Shown: positions 32,051-41,274, counted from the stretch's first letter. The stretch is DNA of 55,586 nt from Candidatus Poribacteria bacterium (GCA_026706025.1 JAPOZO010000028.1:1-55586); one strand, 5' to 3'. The notes: a model not told the origin generated them from the sequence alone. Translations and numbers: made by a program.

Positions 32051-33649
32051 ATGGCAAAAACAAAATTAGAAATTCGTGGTATGTCTTGCCAGCACTGCGT
32101 TAAAACCGTGACAGATGCCTTGACAACGCTTGAAGGGGTGCAGCGCGTAAAGGTAAACCTACGTAAAGGTGAGGCGATTGTACGCTATGACGCATCCTAC
32201 ATTACCGATGCCAATCTCGTGGCGGCAATAACAAAAGTCGGTTTTGAAGCGGGAACGAAAACCAAACTCTTATCGTTAAGATTAATAGGTGGCATCCTAA
32301 TCGCACTTCTCAGCATACCCGGTTGTTCCAATATGCCTTATACAGGTTCAATGTTGACAGCTGAAGATGTTGACCGATATATTACTATAGGTGAAGATTC
32401 TGCCTGCCTCCTGAGTGGACACGAGTCAATTTGTATAACACTTATACCGGAAACGGAAGACGACAGTAGACCTGTCATCCACATCTATCCAAGGAAACTC
32501 ATTTATGTGTTCTATTATGAAGGCGTGCAAATTATGCGGGCAGAACGGGTAATGGACACCACCGAGATTATGGAGCAAGTGAGGGGTCCGGGAGAAGATG
32601 ATCAGCCACCAAGCGGGAACGGTGGTGTTCGCGATGACGACGGAGATGGCACTATCAATGGCGGCGGTGACACACAGCAACCCGGTGATGGCAGCACCCA
32701 GAAACCCGATGGTGGCACGCAACAAGTCGGTGATGGCAGCACCCAGAAACCCGATGGTGGTAACGGCGGCACCCAGCAGCCACCACCACTTCCTCCTTCA
32801 GAGGGTGGCAATCAAAATGGTGGCCAAAACGGTGATGGAAATGGGAATAGGGACGGAAATGGAAACGGAAATGGAAACGGAAAGGGGAATGGTGATGGAA
32901 ACGGAAAGGGAAACGGAAATGGAAACGGAAAGGGGAACGGTGATGGAAACGGGAATGGAGACGGAAATGGGAATGGGAATGGTGATGGAAACGGGGATGG
33001 CAATGGTGATGGAAACGGAAATGGGAATGGAAACGGCAATGGAGACGGAAACGGAAATGGGAATGGGAATGGTGATGGAAACGGAAATGGAAATGGAAAT
33101 GGAAATGGGAACGGAAATGGAAACGGAAATGGAAATGGAAATGGGAACGGAAACGGGAATGGCAATGGAAACGGAAACGGCAATGGAAACGGCAATGGAA
33201 ACGGAGACGGAAACAGCAGGAACAACGTTGTTGGCGACTCCGACCTATCAACACACTACTATTACACTAACAAGGATCCCATAGAAGGAAACGGATGGTT
33301 AGTGCATATATACTACCCGGAAAACTACAACGGCCCGCGTGGGTTAGGAGAAGACCCTCAAGGGTACGGGTTTACAGTCACCTTAAGCGGCACTGAGGCC
33401 GAGATAACACAATTCGTACAAACTGCTGGACCCTGTCGTGACGACGATAAACCCTGCAACAGAGCTATTGAGCCAAGCAACCCATCGACGTACAGTGTTC
33501 AGATATACATTGAAACGAAGGAAACGACACTATCAATTACTGTGAATTGGAAATCACCGTACTCTCATCTTACCAAAACGTACACCCTTAATGCAGCCGT
33601 TAATATCGCAGAAGACAGCCTCTATCATACCAGCCAAGAGAATAATTAG
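32051..33649 (+). CDS. HMA-lipobox fusion protein with long Gly-Asn repeat
   Basis: 532 residues, a paralogue of the previous gene. The HMA domain (RGMSCQHCVKTVTDAL) at 1-68 is followed by SLRLIGGILIALLSIPGC, with the lipid-type Cys again at residue 92, then YTGSMLTAEDVDRY and RKLIYVFYYEGVQIMRAERV. Residues about 180-255 are Gly/Gln/Pro-rich repeats (GDGSTQKPDGG). Residues about 261-388 are GN/GD dipeptides encoded by a hexanucleotide repeat. The C-terminal 145 residues (WLVHIYYPENY, GFTVTLSGTEAEI, a CRDDDKPC pair) are beta-rich. AAGGAG sits 6 nt before ATG. Likely a surface-exposed anchored protein; ligand unknown. Confidence 0.82.
   Translation: MAKTKLEIRGMSCQHCVKTVTDALTTLEGVQRVKVNLRKGEAIVRYDASYITDANLVAAITKVGFEAGTKTKLLSLRLIGGILIALLSIPGCSNMPYTGSMLTAEDVDRYITIGEDSACLLSGHESICITLIPETEDDSRPVIHIYPRKLIYVFYYEGVQIMRAERVMDTTEIMEQVRGPGEDDQPPSGNGGVRDDDGDGTINGGGDTQQPGDGSTQKPDGGTQQVGDGSTQKPDGGNGGTQQPPPLPPSEGGNQNGGQNGDGNGNRDGNGNGNGNGKGNGDGNGKGNGNGNGKGNGDGNGNGDGNGNGNGDGNGDGNGDGNGNGNGNGNGDGNGNGNGNGDGNGNGNGNGNGNGNGNGNGNGNGNGNGNGNGNGNGNGNGNGNGDGNSRNNVVGDSDLSTHYYYTNKDPIEGNGWLVHIYYPENYNGPRGLGEDPQGYGFTVTLSGTEAEITQFVQTAGPCRDDDKPCNRAIEPSNPSTYSVQIYIETKETTLSITVNWKSPYSHLTKTYTLNAAVNIAEDSLYHTSQENN
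32831..33214 (+). repeat. In-frame hexanucleotide minisatellite (GGAAAY/GGNGAY units)
   Basis: About 64 tandem 6-bp units of the type GGAAAC, GGAAAT, GGGAAT, GGTGAT and GGAGAC run almost without break and encode alternating Gly-Asn with occasional Gly-Asp or Gly-Lys. Because units are 6 bp, slippage changes protein length without frameshift. The opposite strand is also open through it but is only a shadow. Confidence 0.9.
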
Positions 33650-33707
33650 TATCCAGTGTAAAACCGAAAAGAAAATTCGGAGTTACACTTTCTGAAATGT
33701 GGTACCT

Positions 33708-34997
33708 ATGGATACAGCAAGAATTCAGGTCAAAGCAGGCAACGGTGGGAACGGATGCATCAGTTTTCGCAGAGAGAAATTCGTCCCTCGTGGTGGTCCC
33801 GATGGCGGAGACGGGGGGAACGGTGGGAACGTCATCCTTACCGCTACCCTTGGGATGAGTACGCTGATTGACCTGCATCATAACCCACGCCAAGTTGCAG
33901 AAAACGGTGGACACGGCACTGGTAAACAACGCGACGGTGCTGATGGCGCAGACCGTATCATTAAAGTACCCGCCGGAACTATCGTTAGAGACCATGATAC
34001 ACTGGAAATGCTCGCAGATCTGACGGAACCCGATCAGACCGTTGTTGTCGCACGGGGCGGCATCGGTGGCAAGGGGAATATCCGCTTTAAAAGCAGTACC
34101 TTTCAAGCACCGCGCGTCGCAGAAAAGGGTGAACCCGGCGAAGCACGCGAAATCAGCCTCGAAATCAAACTCATCGCTGATGTCGGATTGGTCGGCTATC
34201 CCAACGCCGGTAAATCAACACTGTTGGCGCGGACCTCTGCCGCAACTCCGAAAATCGCAGCGTATCCGTTCACCACGCTGCGTCCAAACCTCGGTGTCGT
34301 TCGCATCAACCGAGAACAGAATTTCGTTCTCGCAGACATCCCCGGGTTAATAGAAGGCGCGCATCAGGGCACAGGCTTAGGACACCAATTTTTGCGGCAT
34401 ATTGAGCGCACCAAAATGCTCATTCATGTCATCGACCTAAGTGCCACAGATGGGCGGGACCCGATTAAAGACTACGAACAACTCAACCGCGAATTGGGTC
34501 ATTATAACGAACTGCTAACGAAACTGCCACAAATTATCGCACTCAACAAGACTGACATGCCCGAAGCTGAGGCGAATTTGGAGCGTGTGCAGACATATTT
34601 CGGCGAACGGAAAGTTTTCCCTATCTCCGCAATTACTGGCACGGGTGTAAATCAACTCATGCAGCAAGCCTATCGTTCCTTACAATACTTGGAAACACGC
34701 GCCCGAAAGGAAGCAGAAACGACGATTACCTTAGAACAAGAACTACCACCGGAACCCTCAGCACGGTTTGAACTCCTCGAAACCGAGGAAGGGTTCATTG
34801 TCACAGGTGCTGAACCACGCCGTGCTGTCCTCATGACCGATATGGAAAATGAACAGGCAGTGATTTTGTTGTATCGGAAACTGAAAAACATAGGAGTGAT
34901 CAATGCCCTCGCCCGCGCAGGTGCGGTGGAAGGAGACACAGTCCAGATTGATGAATTCGAGTTCACCTATAGCCCAAAATCGATGCAATCCAGTTGA
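33708..34997 (+). CDS. obg: GTPase Obg/CgtA
   Basis: 429 residues from ATG 33708 (a GTG nine bases earlier is an alternative). Glycine-rich Obg fold (GNGGNGCISFRREKFVPRGG). GTPase domain with G1 GYPNAGKST (about residue 165), G3 DIPGLIEGA, G4 NKTD and G5 SAITG. C-terminal OCT domain of about 70 residues (EGFIVTGAEPRRAVLMTD). Binds the 50S subunit and links ribosome assembly with stress and growth. Adjacent to proB and proA, an arrangement seen in many bacteria. Its end is 13 nt before the most likely proB start. Confidence 0.95.
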   Translation: MDTARIQVKAGNGGNGCISFRREKFVPRGGPDGGDGGNGGNVILTATLGMSTLIDLHHNPRQVAENGGHGTGKQRDGADGADRIIKVPAGTIVRDHDTLEMLADLTEPDQTVVVARGGIGGKGNIRFKSSTFQAPRVAEKGEPGEAREISLEIKLIADVGLVGYPNAGKSTLLARTSAATPKIAAYPFTTLRPNLGVVRINREQNFVLADIPGLIEGAHQGTGLGHQFLRHIERTKMLIHVIDLSATDGRDPIKDYEQLNRELGHYNELLTKLPQIIALNKTDMPEAEANLERVQTYFGERKVFPISAITGTGVNQLMQQAYRSLQYLETRARKEAETTITLEQELPPEPSARFELLETEEGFIVTGAEPRRAVLMTDMENEQAVILLYRKLKNIGVINALARAGAVEGDTVQIDEFEFTYSPKSMQSS

Positions 34998-35010
34998 ACA
35001 GCGCACCTGT

Positions 35011-36114
35011 TTGAGGGACGTGCAACGTATCGTTGTGAAGGTTGGCAGTAGTACGATCTCAGACGGGGCACACCTCAACGAAGCTGCCCTTGATGGGTTA
35101 GTCCACGATTTAGCACTTGTCAAGCAGGACGGTGTGGAGGTCATCCTTGTCACATCTGGCGCAATCGCTGCTGGGTGGCCCCAACTCGGTCTGAAGCAGC
35201 GTCCGAACACGCTACCACATTTACAAGCTGCCGCCGCTGTAGGGCAGATACGATTGATGGCAGCTTATAAGGATCGCTTTTCAAACTATGAGCAACGCGC
35301 CGCGAGCATGCTACTCACACGCGACGATTTCTCGAATCGGGAACGCTATACCCGCATGAACGACACGATGCGTGCCCTCCTTCATTTTGGCGTGATACCT
35401 ATCATCAACGAAAACGACACCGTCGCAGTTGACGAAATCAAAGTTGGTGATAATGATACCCTCTCTGCTTACGTGACAAACCTCGCCCAAGCACAACTTC
35501 TCATTATCCTCTCCGATCAAATAGGGTTCTACACCGCCGACCCGAGGCGCAACCCTAACCCAGAACTGATTCACACTGTTACCACTATTTCAGATGAAAT
35601 CTGGCAAGCCGCTGGCGCAGCTGGCACAACAAGCGGCACCGGTGGGATGGTGACAAAGTTACGAGCAGCAGAAATCGTTACCAACTCAGGAGAGATGATG
35701 GTGATGGCACACGGACAAGAACCGCTTGTCGTTACAAGGCTCTTGAAGGGCGAATTGCTCGGAACTCTCTTCCTCCCGCAATCTCGTATCTCTGGACGAA
35801 AGCGGTGGATCGCTTATTCCCGGCCACCGAAAGGCAGGCTCATTGTAGATAACGGTGCCCGCGACGCACTCGTGCAAGGCGGTAAAAGCCTACTCCCTGC
35901 CGGCATCCGACGCGTGGAAGGCAATTTCGACTACAGCGACACCGTCTCATGCTTCACCGAAAACGGTGTAGAATTCGCACGCGGTTTGGTGAACTACAAC
36001 GCTGTAAATACCGCTAAACTCGCTGGAAAACATACCAAAGACATTGAAAACATCCTCGGTTACCGCGATTACGACGAAATTATACATCGCGATAACCTGG
36101 TACTGCTCGATTGA
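35011..36114 (+). CDS. proB: Glutamate 5-kinase
   Basis: 367 residues from TTG 35011. This start is chosen because RDVQRIVVKVGSSTIS then matches the normal ProB N-terminus. An ATG at 34903 has a better ribosome site (GGAG at 6 nt) but would overlap obg by 95 nt and add a 36-residue non-homologous extension. The amino-acid kinase domain shows VTSGAIAAG, the NENDTVAVDEIKVGDND active-site loop and GTGGMVTKL. A C-terminal PUA domain starts near RPPKGRLIVDNGA. Phosphorylates glutamate, first step of proline synthesis, usually feedback-inhibited by proline. proA follows 140 nt later with its own promoter. Confidence 0.93.
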   Translation: MRDVQRIVVKVGSSTISDGAHLNEAALDGLVHDLALVKQDGVEVILVTSGAIAAGWPQLGLKQRPNTLPHLQAAAAVGQIRLMAAYKDRFSNYEQRAASMLLTRDDFSNRERYTRMNDTMRALLHFGVIPIINENDTVAVDEIKVGDNDTLSAYVTNLAQAQLLIILSDQIGFYTADPRRNPNPELIHTVTTISDEIWQAAGAAGTTSGTGGMVTKLRAAEIVTNSGEMMVMAHGQEPLVVTRLLKGELLGTLFLPQSRISGRKRWIAYSRPPKGRLIVDNGARDALVQGGKSLLPAGIRRVEGNFDYSDTVSCFTENGVEFARGLVNYNAVNTAKLAGKHTKDIENILGYRDYDEIIHRDNLVLLD

Positions 36115-36169
36115 TGCCGTCCTATCCACTGCCTAACACTTTGTCTATCTTGAAATGAAAGATAATCCC

Positions 36170-36199
36170 TTGAAAATTTTCCAACCGACATGCTATAAT
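36170..36199 (+). promoter_or_regulatory. sigma70-type promoter for proA
   Basis: TTGAAA (36170-36175), 18 nt, TATAAT (36194-36199), 54 nt before the proA ATG. Its location inside the upstream open frame argues against the earlier proA start at 36155. Confidence 0.65.
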
Positions 36200-36253
36200 A
36201 CTCATGCTTATTTTGACCTACAATTCATCTATCGCAAACTTCAAAGGAATATT

Positions 36254-37516
36254 ATGAGCGAAAATATCCAAGAACTGATCCAATCACAAGCGAAAAAAGC
36301 AAAATCGGCGATGCGTGTTTTATCGCGGAGCTCCGCTGACGTACGAAACCACGCGCTTTTAGCAATGGCAGAGCGTCTACAGAATTCAAAAGATAAAATC
36401 CAGACCGCAAACCGCACTGATCTTGATAACGGCGAAAAAACCGGAGTCCCCGCCCCTCTCATGGAACGCCTTTTGATAGACGAGAAAAAAATCGAACGGA
36501 TGGTGGACAACCTCCGTCAAGTCGCCGCACTCCCTGACCCAATCGGTGCGGTTATCAGTATGGGAGAACGTCCGAACGGCCTCAAGATTGGCACAGTCCG
36601 TGTACCTATCGGTGTCGTCGGTGTGGTATATGAGTCTCGACCCGATGTGACCGTTGAAGTCTCAGCTCTCTGTATCAAATCCGGGAACGGAGTTATCCTC
36701 CGAGGCGGTTCCGAGGCAATCCACTCCAACGCAACGCTTGCCCGTATACTCAGCGATACCGCCGCCGCAGAAGGTGTACCTGATGCTATCCAATTCGTTG
36801 ACACCACTGACCGACAGGCAGTCTACGAACTCATCCGCCTGCCAGACTACGTTGACCTCGTCATTCCGCGCGGCAGCAACGAATTCGTCCAGTTTTTGAT
36901 GAAAGAATCCGATGTCCCAGTTCTCGGACATGCCGACGGTATCTGCCATATCTATATTGATGAAGCCGCCGACCTTGAAATGGCAAATAATATCTGTATG
37001 AATGCGAAGGTTGGATACAAAGTCGCTGTCTGCAACGCATTAGAAACCCTCCTTGTCCATGCCGATACTGCCGAGAAATTCCTCCCCGCTTTCTGTGAGA
37101 CTTTACAGGATTCGGATGTTGAAATCCGCGGATGCGAACGGACACAGCAGCTTTATCCCACCGCCAAACCTGCGACTGAAGAAGATTGGCGCACAGAATA
37201 CCTCGATTACATCTTATCCATTCGCGTGGTGGACGACATAGACACTGCAATTGATCACATAGAAACCTACGGATCGCACCATTCCGATGCGATCATCACC
37301 GAAAGCTACAGCACAGCCCAACGCTTCCTCAAAGAGGTGGATTCCGCTGCAGTCTACGTTAACGCCAGTACCGTTTTTACCGACGGCTATGAATTCGGCT
37401 TAGGTGCCGAAGTCGGGATTAGCACGCAGAAACTCCATTCCCGTGGTCCCATGGGACTTGAAGGGTTAACAACTTATAAATATATCGTCTACGGAAACGG
37501 GCAGGTACGTGAATAG
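36254..37516 (+). CDS. proA: Glutamate-5-semialdehyde dehydrogenase (gamma-glutamyl phosphate reductase)
   Basis: 420 residues from ATG 36254, with AAAGGA upstream. Aldehyde dehydrogenase superfamily, ProA type: IGVVGVVYESRPDVT near residue 110, ILRGGSEA, VIPRGSNEFVQFL, and the catalytic Cys in KVAVCNALETLL (about residue 260). C-terminal STVFTDGYEFGLGAEVGIST is the ProA signature. Reduces glutamyl-5-phosphate made by ProB. Obg-ProB-ProA lie in order on the same strand, with a separate promoter before proA. Confidence 0.95.
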   Translation: MSENIQELIQSQAKKAKSAMRVLSRSSADVRNHALLAMAERLQNSKDKIQTANRTDLDNGEKTGVPAPLMERLLIDEKKIERMVDNLRQVAALPDPIGAVISMGERPNGLKIGTVRVPIGVVGVVYESRPDVTVEVSALCIKSGNGVILRGGSEAIHSNATLARILSDTAAAEGVPDAIQFVDTTDRQAVYELIRLPDYVDLVIPRGSNEFVQFLMKESDVPVLGHADGICHIYIDEAADLEMANNICMNAKVGYKVAVCNALETLLVHADTAEKFLPAFCETLQDSDVEIRGCERTQQLYPTAKPATEEDWRTEYLDYILSIRVVDDIDTAIDHIETYGSHHSDAIITESYSTAQRFLKEVDSAAVYVNASTVFTDGYEFGLGAEVGISTQKLHSRGPMGLEGLTTYKYIVYGNGQVRE

Positions 37517-37562
37517 GAGCACACTACGCTCTCCTAACTCAGTCCATTACCGGAGGAAAATC

Positions 37563-37634
37563 ATGGCAACCCGTGCAGCACAAACACGCCTGACACCCGA
37601 AGAATACATCGCTTTTAGAGAGTTACCGAACTGA
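37563..37634 (+). pseudogene. Truncated Uma2-type (DUF820) endonuclease N-terminus
   Basis: A 23-codon open frame with a strong GGAGG six nt before ATG reads ATRAAQTRLTPEEYIAFREL, then stops. That sequence is the standard opening of Uma2-family putative restriction endonucleases, whose next residues and nuclease core are absent. It is best read as a remnant of a deleted gene between proA and the flippase. It could also be expressed as a micropeptide, but nothing supports that. Confidence 0.55.
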
Positions 37635-37702
37635 CAGAGTTGGAGCACGGGTACCCAGTATCTACAACGCTGGCAACTTTAAACACGCGCCTCAATCACT
37701 GC

Positions 37703-39064
37703 ATGTCAAATAATGCTGCCCAGACAAATCCTCCTATTCTCAAAAATGTCCTCCTTACTGCACCGCTCAGCCTGATCGGACGTGCTGGCACATTTCTTAT
37801 CTACATCGCCCTCGCTAATTGGTTCGGTGACCCGGCGGAGATGGATTTTATTTACTACTATTGGGGCATCGCTGCATTCCTTATTGAGCTGCTCAGTGCC
37901 GCCTCCGCCTATTCCGTCCTCGTCCCTCTGTTAGCCGAAGCCCGTGCGAAAGGTGAAACTGAGGCACAACGCTGTGTACAATCCATCTTTTCCCGTTATA
38001 TCACGACAATGCCATGGCTCTGTTGTCTCCTCGTTGTCATTTCCTGGGCAATTTCCCAACTTTTTTTTCCAAATGCCGGGCTCACACCCACTACCACAAT
38101 CAGTATCGTGTGTGGGTTCCTCTGTTTCACGACGATTGCATCAGTCCGTTGGATGCTCAAGGCGATATTAGACACTTATCAAGTGTTTCAACTCCCAGTT
38201 ATTGTACAAGGATTCCGTGCTGCACTTGTTATTGGGATTATCTACCTATGTAAACCGTCTCTAACTTGGTTCAGTATACCGCTCGCGCTCATCCTTGGTG
38301 AACTTTTTCAAGTGATCGTCTTGTTCCCGCGATGCTGTACCATCCTGAACCTGCAAGCGCGGCATCTGAAACTAAATTTACAAGAAACACCATACACCAA
38401 ACAGTTCCTACACCAATGCCTACTCATGATGGGTGCTGCGATTGCCGATGGAATCAACCCAGTCGTCGATAGGGGCATGGCAAGCACATTAGGGACAAGT
38501 TCCGTCTCGAAACTTGATTACGCACTCCGCTTGTGCGCAATCCCTGAAACGCTCACAGGTGTAACGCTTCCGGTCCTATTATCGCATTGGGCGAAGATCT
38601 CTTCGTCAGAATCACAATCAGAAAACGGCTTAACCACCAACGGGACGCAATTACAGCGAAGTGTCTGGCAAGGAGTCGTTGCGCTACTGGCACTGATGGT
38701 GCCCTTCTTGGCAGGCTTTTATCTTTTTCGGGAAAATATCGTTTCGGTTTCGTATGGACACGGTGAATTGTCTGAGGTGGGGCAGTTTCATATCGCTTCG
38801 TTGCTTGGTATCTATCTATTAGGGATGCTCCCACGTTTAATCAGCCGATTGCTAATCCGAGCACACCTCGCGCGTCAAGCGCATGGGACCGTTGTCACGG
38901 CAACTCTCATCAGACTTATCCTAAATCCGGTTCTTAATTGGTTGTTTATGCAGTATTGGGGATTAGACGGGGTCGCTTGGTCAACAGCATTGTTGTCTTA
39001 TCCGATTCTCGCGTATATCGCAACCACGTTTTGGTGGGGCCAAGGGAGGCAAACTAAACGATAG
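37703..39064 (+). CDS. MurJ/MviN-like lipid-linked oligosaccharide flippase
   Basis: 453 residues from ATG 37703; an upstream in-frame TTG at 37640 would add 21 unlikely residues. About 12-14 hydrophobic segments, beginning VLLTAPLSLIGRAGTFLIYIAL. Features of the MOP/MurJ group: GDPAEMDFIYYYWG, an internal loop LLAEARAKGETEA, and KLDYALRLCAIPETLTGVTL (about residue 275), equivalent to the MurJ family's membrane-crossing middle. It could flip lipid II or an exopolysaccharide precursor; low-level sequence clues do not decide. No glycosyltransferase cluster is adjacent. Its end overlaps the convergent GDPD gene by 11 nt. Confidence 0.8.
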   Translation: MSNNAAQTNPPILKNVLLTAPLSLIGRAGTFLIYIALANWFGDPAEMDFIYYYWGIAAFLIELLSAASAYSVLVPLLAEARAKGETEAQRCVQSIFSRYITTMPWLCCLLVVISWAISQLFFPNAGLTPTTTISIVCGFLCFTTIASVRWMLKAILDTYQVFQLPVIVQGFRAALVIGIIYLCKPSLTWFSIPLALILGELFQVIVLFPRCCTILNLQARHLKLNLQETPYTKQFLHQCLLMMGAAIADGINPVVDRGMASTLGTSSVSKLDYALRLCAIPETLTGVTLPVLLSHWAKISSSESQSENGLTTNGTQLQRSVWQGVVALLALMVPFLAGFYLFRENIVSVSYGHGELSEVGQFHIASLLGIYLLGMLPRLISRLLIRAHLARQAHGTVVTATLIRLILNPVLNWLFMQYWGLDGVAWSTALLSYPILAYIATTFWWGQGRQTKR

Positions 39065-39770
39065 CAAAGCGTTCCGGGTAATTTGACGTGATACCTTGCA
39101 CACCGAACCTCTGCATCTCGCGCATGCGAGCGATGTCATCTACGGTCCAACACCACAGCGCAACACCGCGCCGCAGGACTTCATAAGCAAATTCCGCCGT
39201 GATTAACTCGTGATTGACATTCAGCAGACTGCTACCAAGCTCACCTAATTGCTGGCACAACTGGATAGGAGACACGTGTTTATCGCTGTTCCCGATGAGC
39301 CAACCCGTTGCGATACGAGGTTCTAATGCTCGGATAGTCTGTAAAACCGCGGTGTAAAAGGAGATAACAACGACGACATCCAGCGTATGCGTCTCATGAA
39401 TCTTTGCGACAACTGCCTCAGCTATCAGCGGATCTTTGATTTCGAGAACAGCAATTGTCTCTTTTCCGATGCATGCTAACGCCTCTGTAAGCGTCGGTAT
39501 TGGTTCACCCGCAAATTCGGTATCAAACCATCCGCCAGCATCGGCATTTTGAATCGTTTCTAAAGTAGTTTCGTTGATACGCCCATGGAGGTCCGTCGTC
39601 CGATCCAAGGTAGAGTCGTGTATCACGACAATCTCACCATCAGCAGTGCCGTGCAGATCAAGTTCAACGGCATCCACACCGATTTCGAGTGCCTTCTTGA
39701 ATGCCGCAAGCGTATTTTCCGGCGCACTTCCGGATGCACCACGGTGCGCAATCCGAATCCACGAGCACAT
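39054..39770 (-). CDS. Glycerophosphodiester phosphodiesterase
   Basis: 238 residues, GDPD family TIM barrel, cytoplasmic type (UgpQ-like length, no signal peptide). IAHRGASGSAPENT at the N-terminus has the catalytic His. Metal and catalytic residues follow in VELDLHGTADGEIVVIHDSTLDRTT, with later AVLEIKD and a C-terminal LWCWTVDD. Hydrolyses glycerophosphodiesters to glycerol-3-phosphate and an alcohol. GGAG lies 10 nt upstream of ATG. Convergent with the flippase. Confidence 0.92.
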   Translation of the reverse strand: MCSWIRIAHRGASGSAPENTLAAFKKALEIGVDAVELDLHGTADGEIVVIHDSTLDRTTDLHGRINETTLETIQNADAGGWFDTEFAGEPIPTLTEALACIGKETIAVLEIKDPLIAEAVVAKIHETHTLDVVVVISFYTAVLQTIRALEPRIATGWLIGNSDKHVSPIQLCQQLGELGSSLLNVNHELITAEFAYEVLRRGVALWCWTVDDIARMREMQRFGVQGITSNYPERFAIV

Positions 39771-39831
39771 GATATCTTATCTCCTATTGTGTCTATTGAC
39801 ACTCCCGCAGCCAAAGCAGTGGGATTGTTAA

Positions 39832-41274
39832 TTAAGTCCCTTCAATATCAGCACCACCACTCTGTTTAATCTTCTTTAAAAGTGTGGTCCGACTCATACC
39901 GAGCAATTCGGCTGTTTTACTGTGATTCCCTGAAAACTCATCTAACACCAACTCAATTAACGCCTTATCCAACTGAGCAATGATTTCCTCGTAAAGCCCT
40001 TGTTTTCCTTCAGCAACAGCCGTTTTTGTAGCGTCCTGTAAAACGGACTTGAGAGAAGTAAGTAGTTGCGATGTGTTTGTAGGATCCGCAATGGATCCTG
40101 TACGAATTTCTGGAGGTAGGTCGTCTGGAAGGATCACATCCGACCGACAGAGCGCCGCCGCGCTTCTGAGGCAATTCTCCAATTCTCGGACGTTGCCGGG
40201 CCATGTGTAATCTTGTAGCAGTTTCATGCCGTCTTCGGAGATACCACGAATCGGCTTGCCAAGCTCCTCTTGAATAAGTTGCAGAAAATGTGTAACGAGC
40301 AACGGAATATCTTCTTGGCGATCCCGCAAGGGTGGAAGATGGAGCGCGATACGTCTGAAACGATAGTAAAGATCCTCGCGAAATTGCCCGCGCTTCACCA
40401 TGTCCCCGAGATCTTGGTTTGTCGCAGCAACGACGCGGACATCTACTTTAAGCGTACGGGTTCCACCCAATCGCTCTATTTCTTGCGTCTGTAGTGCGCG
40501 AAGCAGCTTCACCTGTAACGCCGGGGTCATGTTACCAACTTCATCAAGAAAAAGAGTACCACCATCTGCCAGCTCAAATCGCCCGGGTTTCCCTTCCGTT
40601 TTCGCGCCTGTGAACGCCCCCGCTTCATAGCCGAAGAGTTCGCTCTCCAAAAGTTCATCAGGGAGGGCACCACAATCAACAGGAATAAACGGTTTCTCTT
40701 TGCGTTCACTACCCGCGTGGATCGCGCGGGCAACAAGGTCTTTGCCTGTTCCCGTTTCACCGTCAATCAGGACTGTTACCGTATTGCTTGCCATAAGCCC
40801 GATGAGTTTGTAAATCTCGCGCATCTGGCTGCTTTTTCCAACCAGTCGGTGTCCACCAATCTGCGCCGTTGGTGATTCATCTGCTATTCCGACAGGTAAG
40901 GTGCTGCGAACGGATTGTGTTCGGAAGGCGCGCTCCAGTACACTTTTGACGATATCCAGATCAATCGGTTTCGGAACAAAGTCGAACGCCTGTAAGCGCA
41001 TCGCCTCTATTGTCGTTTCTACATCGTCATAAGCCGTGATAATAATCACAATCACCCATGGGTGATTCGCTTTTATCTCACCTAATGCCTCCAAACCACT
41101 CATACCGGGTAGGTTCACATCGAGTAAAACGATATCTGGCTTGTCAGCTGCGATGCGGCGTAAACCCTCCTCAGCACTGTTCGCAATACCGACGGCGTAG
41201 CCTTCGCCTTCTAAGAACTGCTCGAATGCCCAACAGATTTTCTCATCGTCGTCAACGACCAATACATTTCTCAT
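39832..41274 (-). CDS. Sigma-54-dependent response regulator, NtrC family
   Basis: 480 residues in three domains. Receiver 1-120 with acidic VVDDDEK, phosphoacceptor Asp52 in LLDVNLPG, and Lys in VPKPID. AAA+ domain about 145-385 with Walker A GETGTGKD, the sigma54-contact loop GAFTGAK, Walker [11 protein letters not shown], and the arginine-finger region [10 protein letters not shown]. Fis-type helix-turn-helix at the C-terminus ([20 protein letters not shown]). Activates sigma54 promoters upon phosphorylation. No histidine kinase is adjacent, so an orphan regulator here. Targets unknown; no clear -24/-12 promoter was spotted nearby. Confidence 0.95.
   Translation of the reverse strand: MRNVLVVDDDEKICWAFEQFLEGEGYAVGIANSAEEGLRRIAADKPDIVLLDVNLPGMSGLEALGEIKANHPWVIVIIITAYDDVETTIEAMRLQAFDFVPKPIDLDIVKSVLERAFRTQSVRSTLPVGIADESPTAQIGGHRLVGKSSQMREIYKLIGLMASNTVTVLIDGETGTGKDLVARAIHAGSERKEKPFIPVDCGALPDELLESELFGYEAGAFTGAKTEGKPGRFELADGGTLFLDEVGNMTPALQVKLLRALQTQEIERLGGTRTLKVDVRVVAATNQDLGDMVKRGQFREDLYYRFRRIALHLPPLRDRQEDIPLLVTHFLQLIQEELGKPIRGISEDGMKLLQDYTWPGNVRELENCLRSAAALCRSDVILPDDLPPEIRTGSIADPTNTSQLLTSLKSVLQDATKTAVAEGKQGLYEEIIAQLDKALIELVLDEFSGNHSKTAELLGMSRTTLLKKIKQSGGADIEGT

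Noticed and set aside
32655-33284. Long open frames on both strands across the Gly-Asn repeat, giving Met/Glu/Thr-rich or Phe/Pro- and His/Phe-rich products
   Set aside because: They are shadows of the hexanucleotide repeat; only the plus frame continues into non-repetitive, homologous sequence on both sides and has a ribosome site.
36155-36254. The longer N-terminus of proA starting at 36155
   Set aside because: The added segment contains a consensus promoter and no homologous residues; AAAGGA precedes the ATG at 36254.
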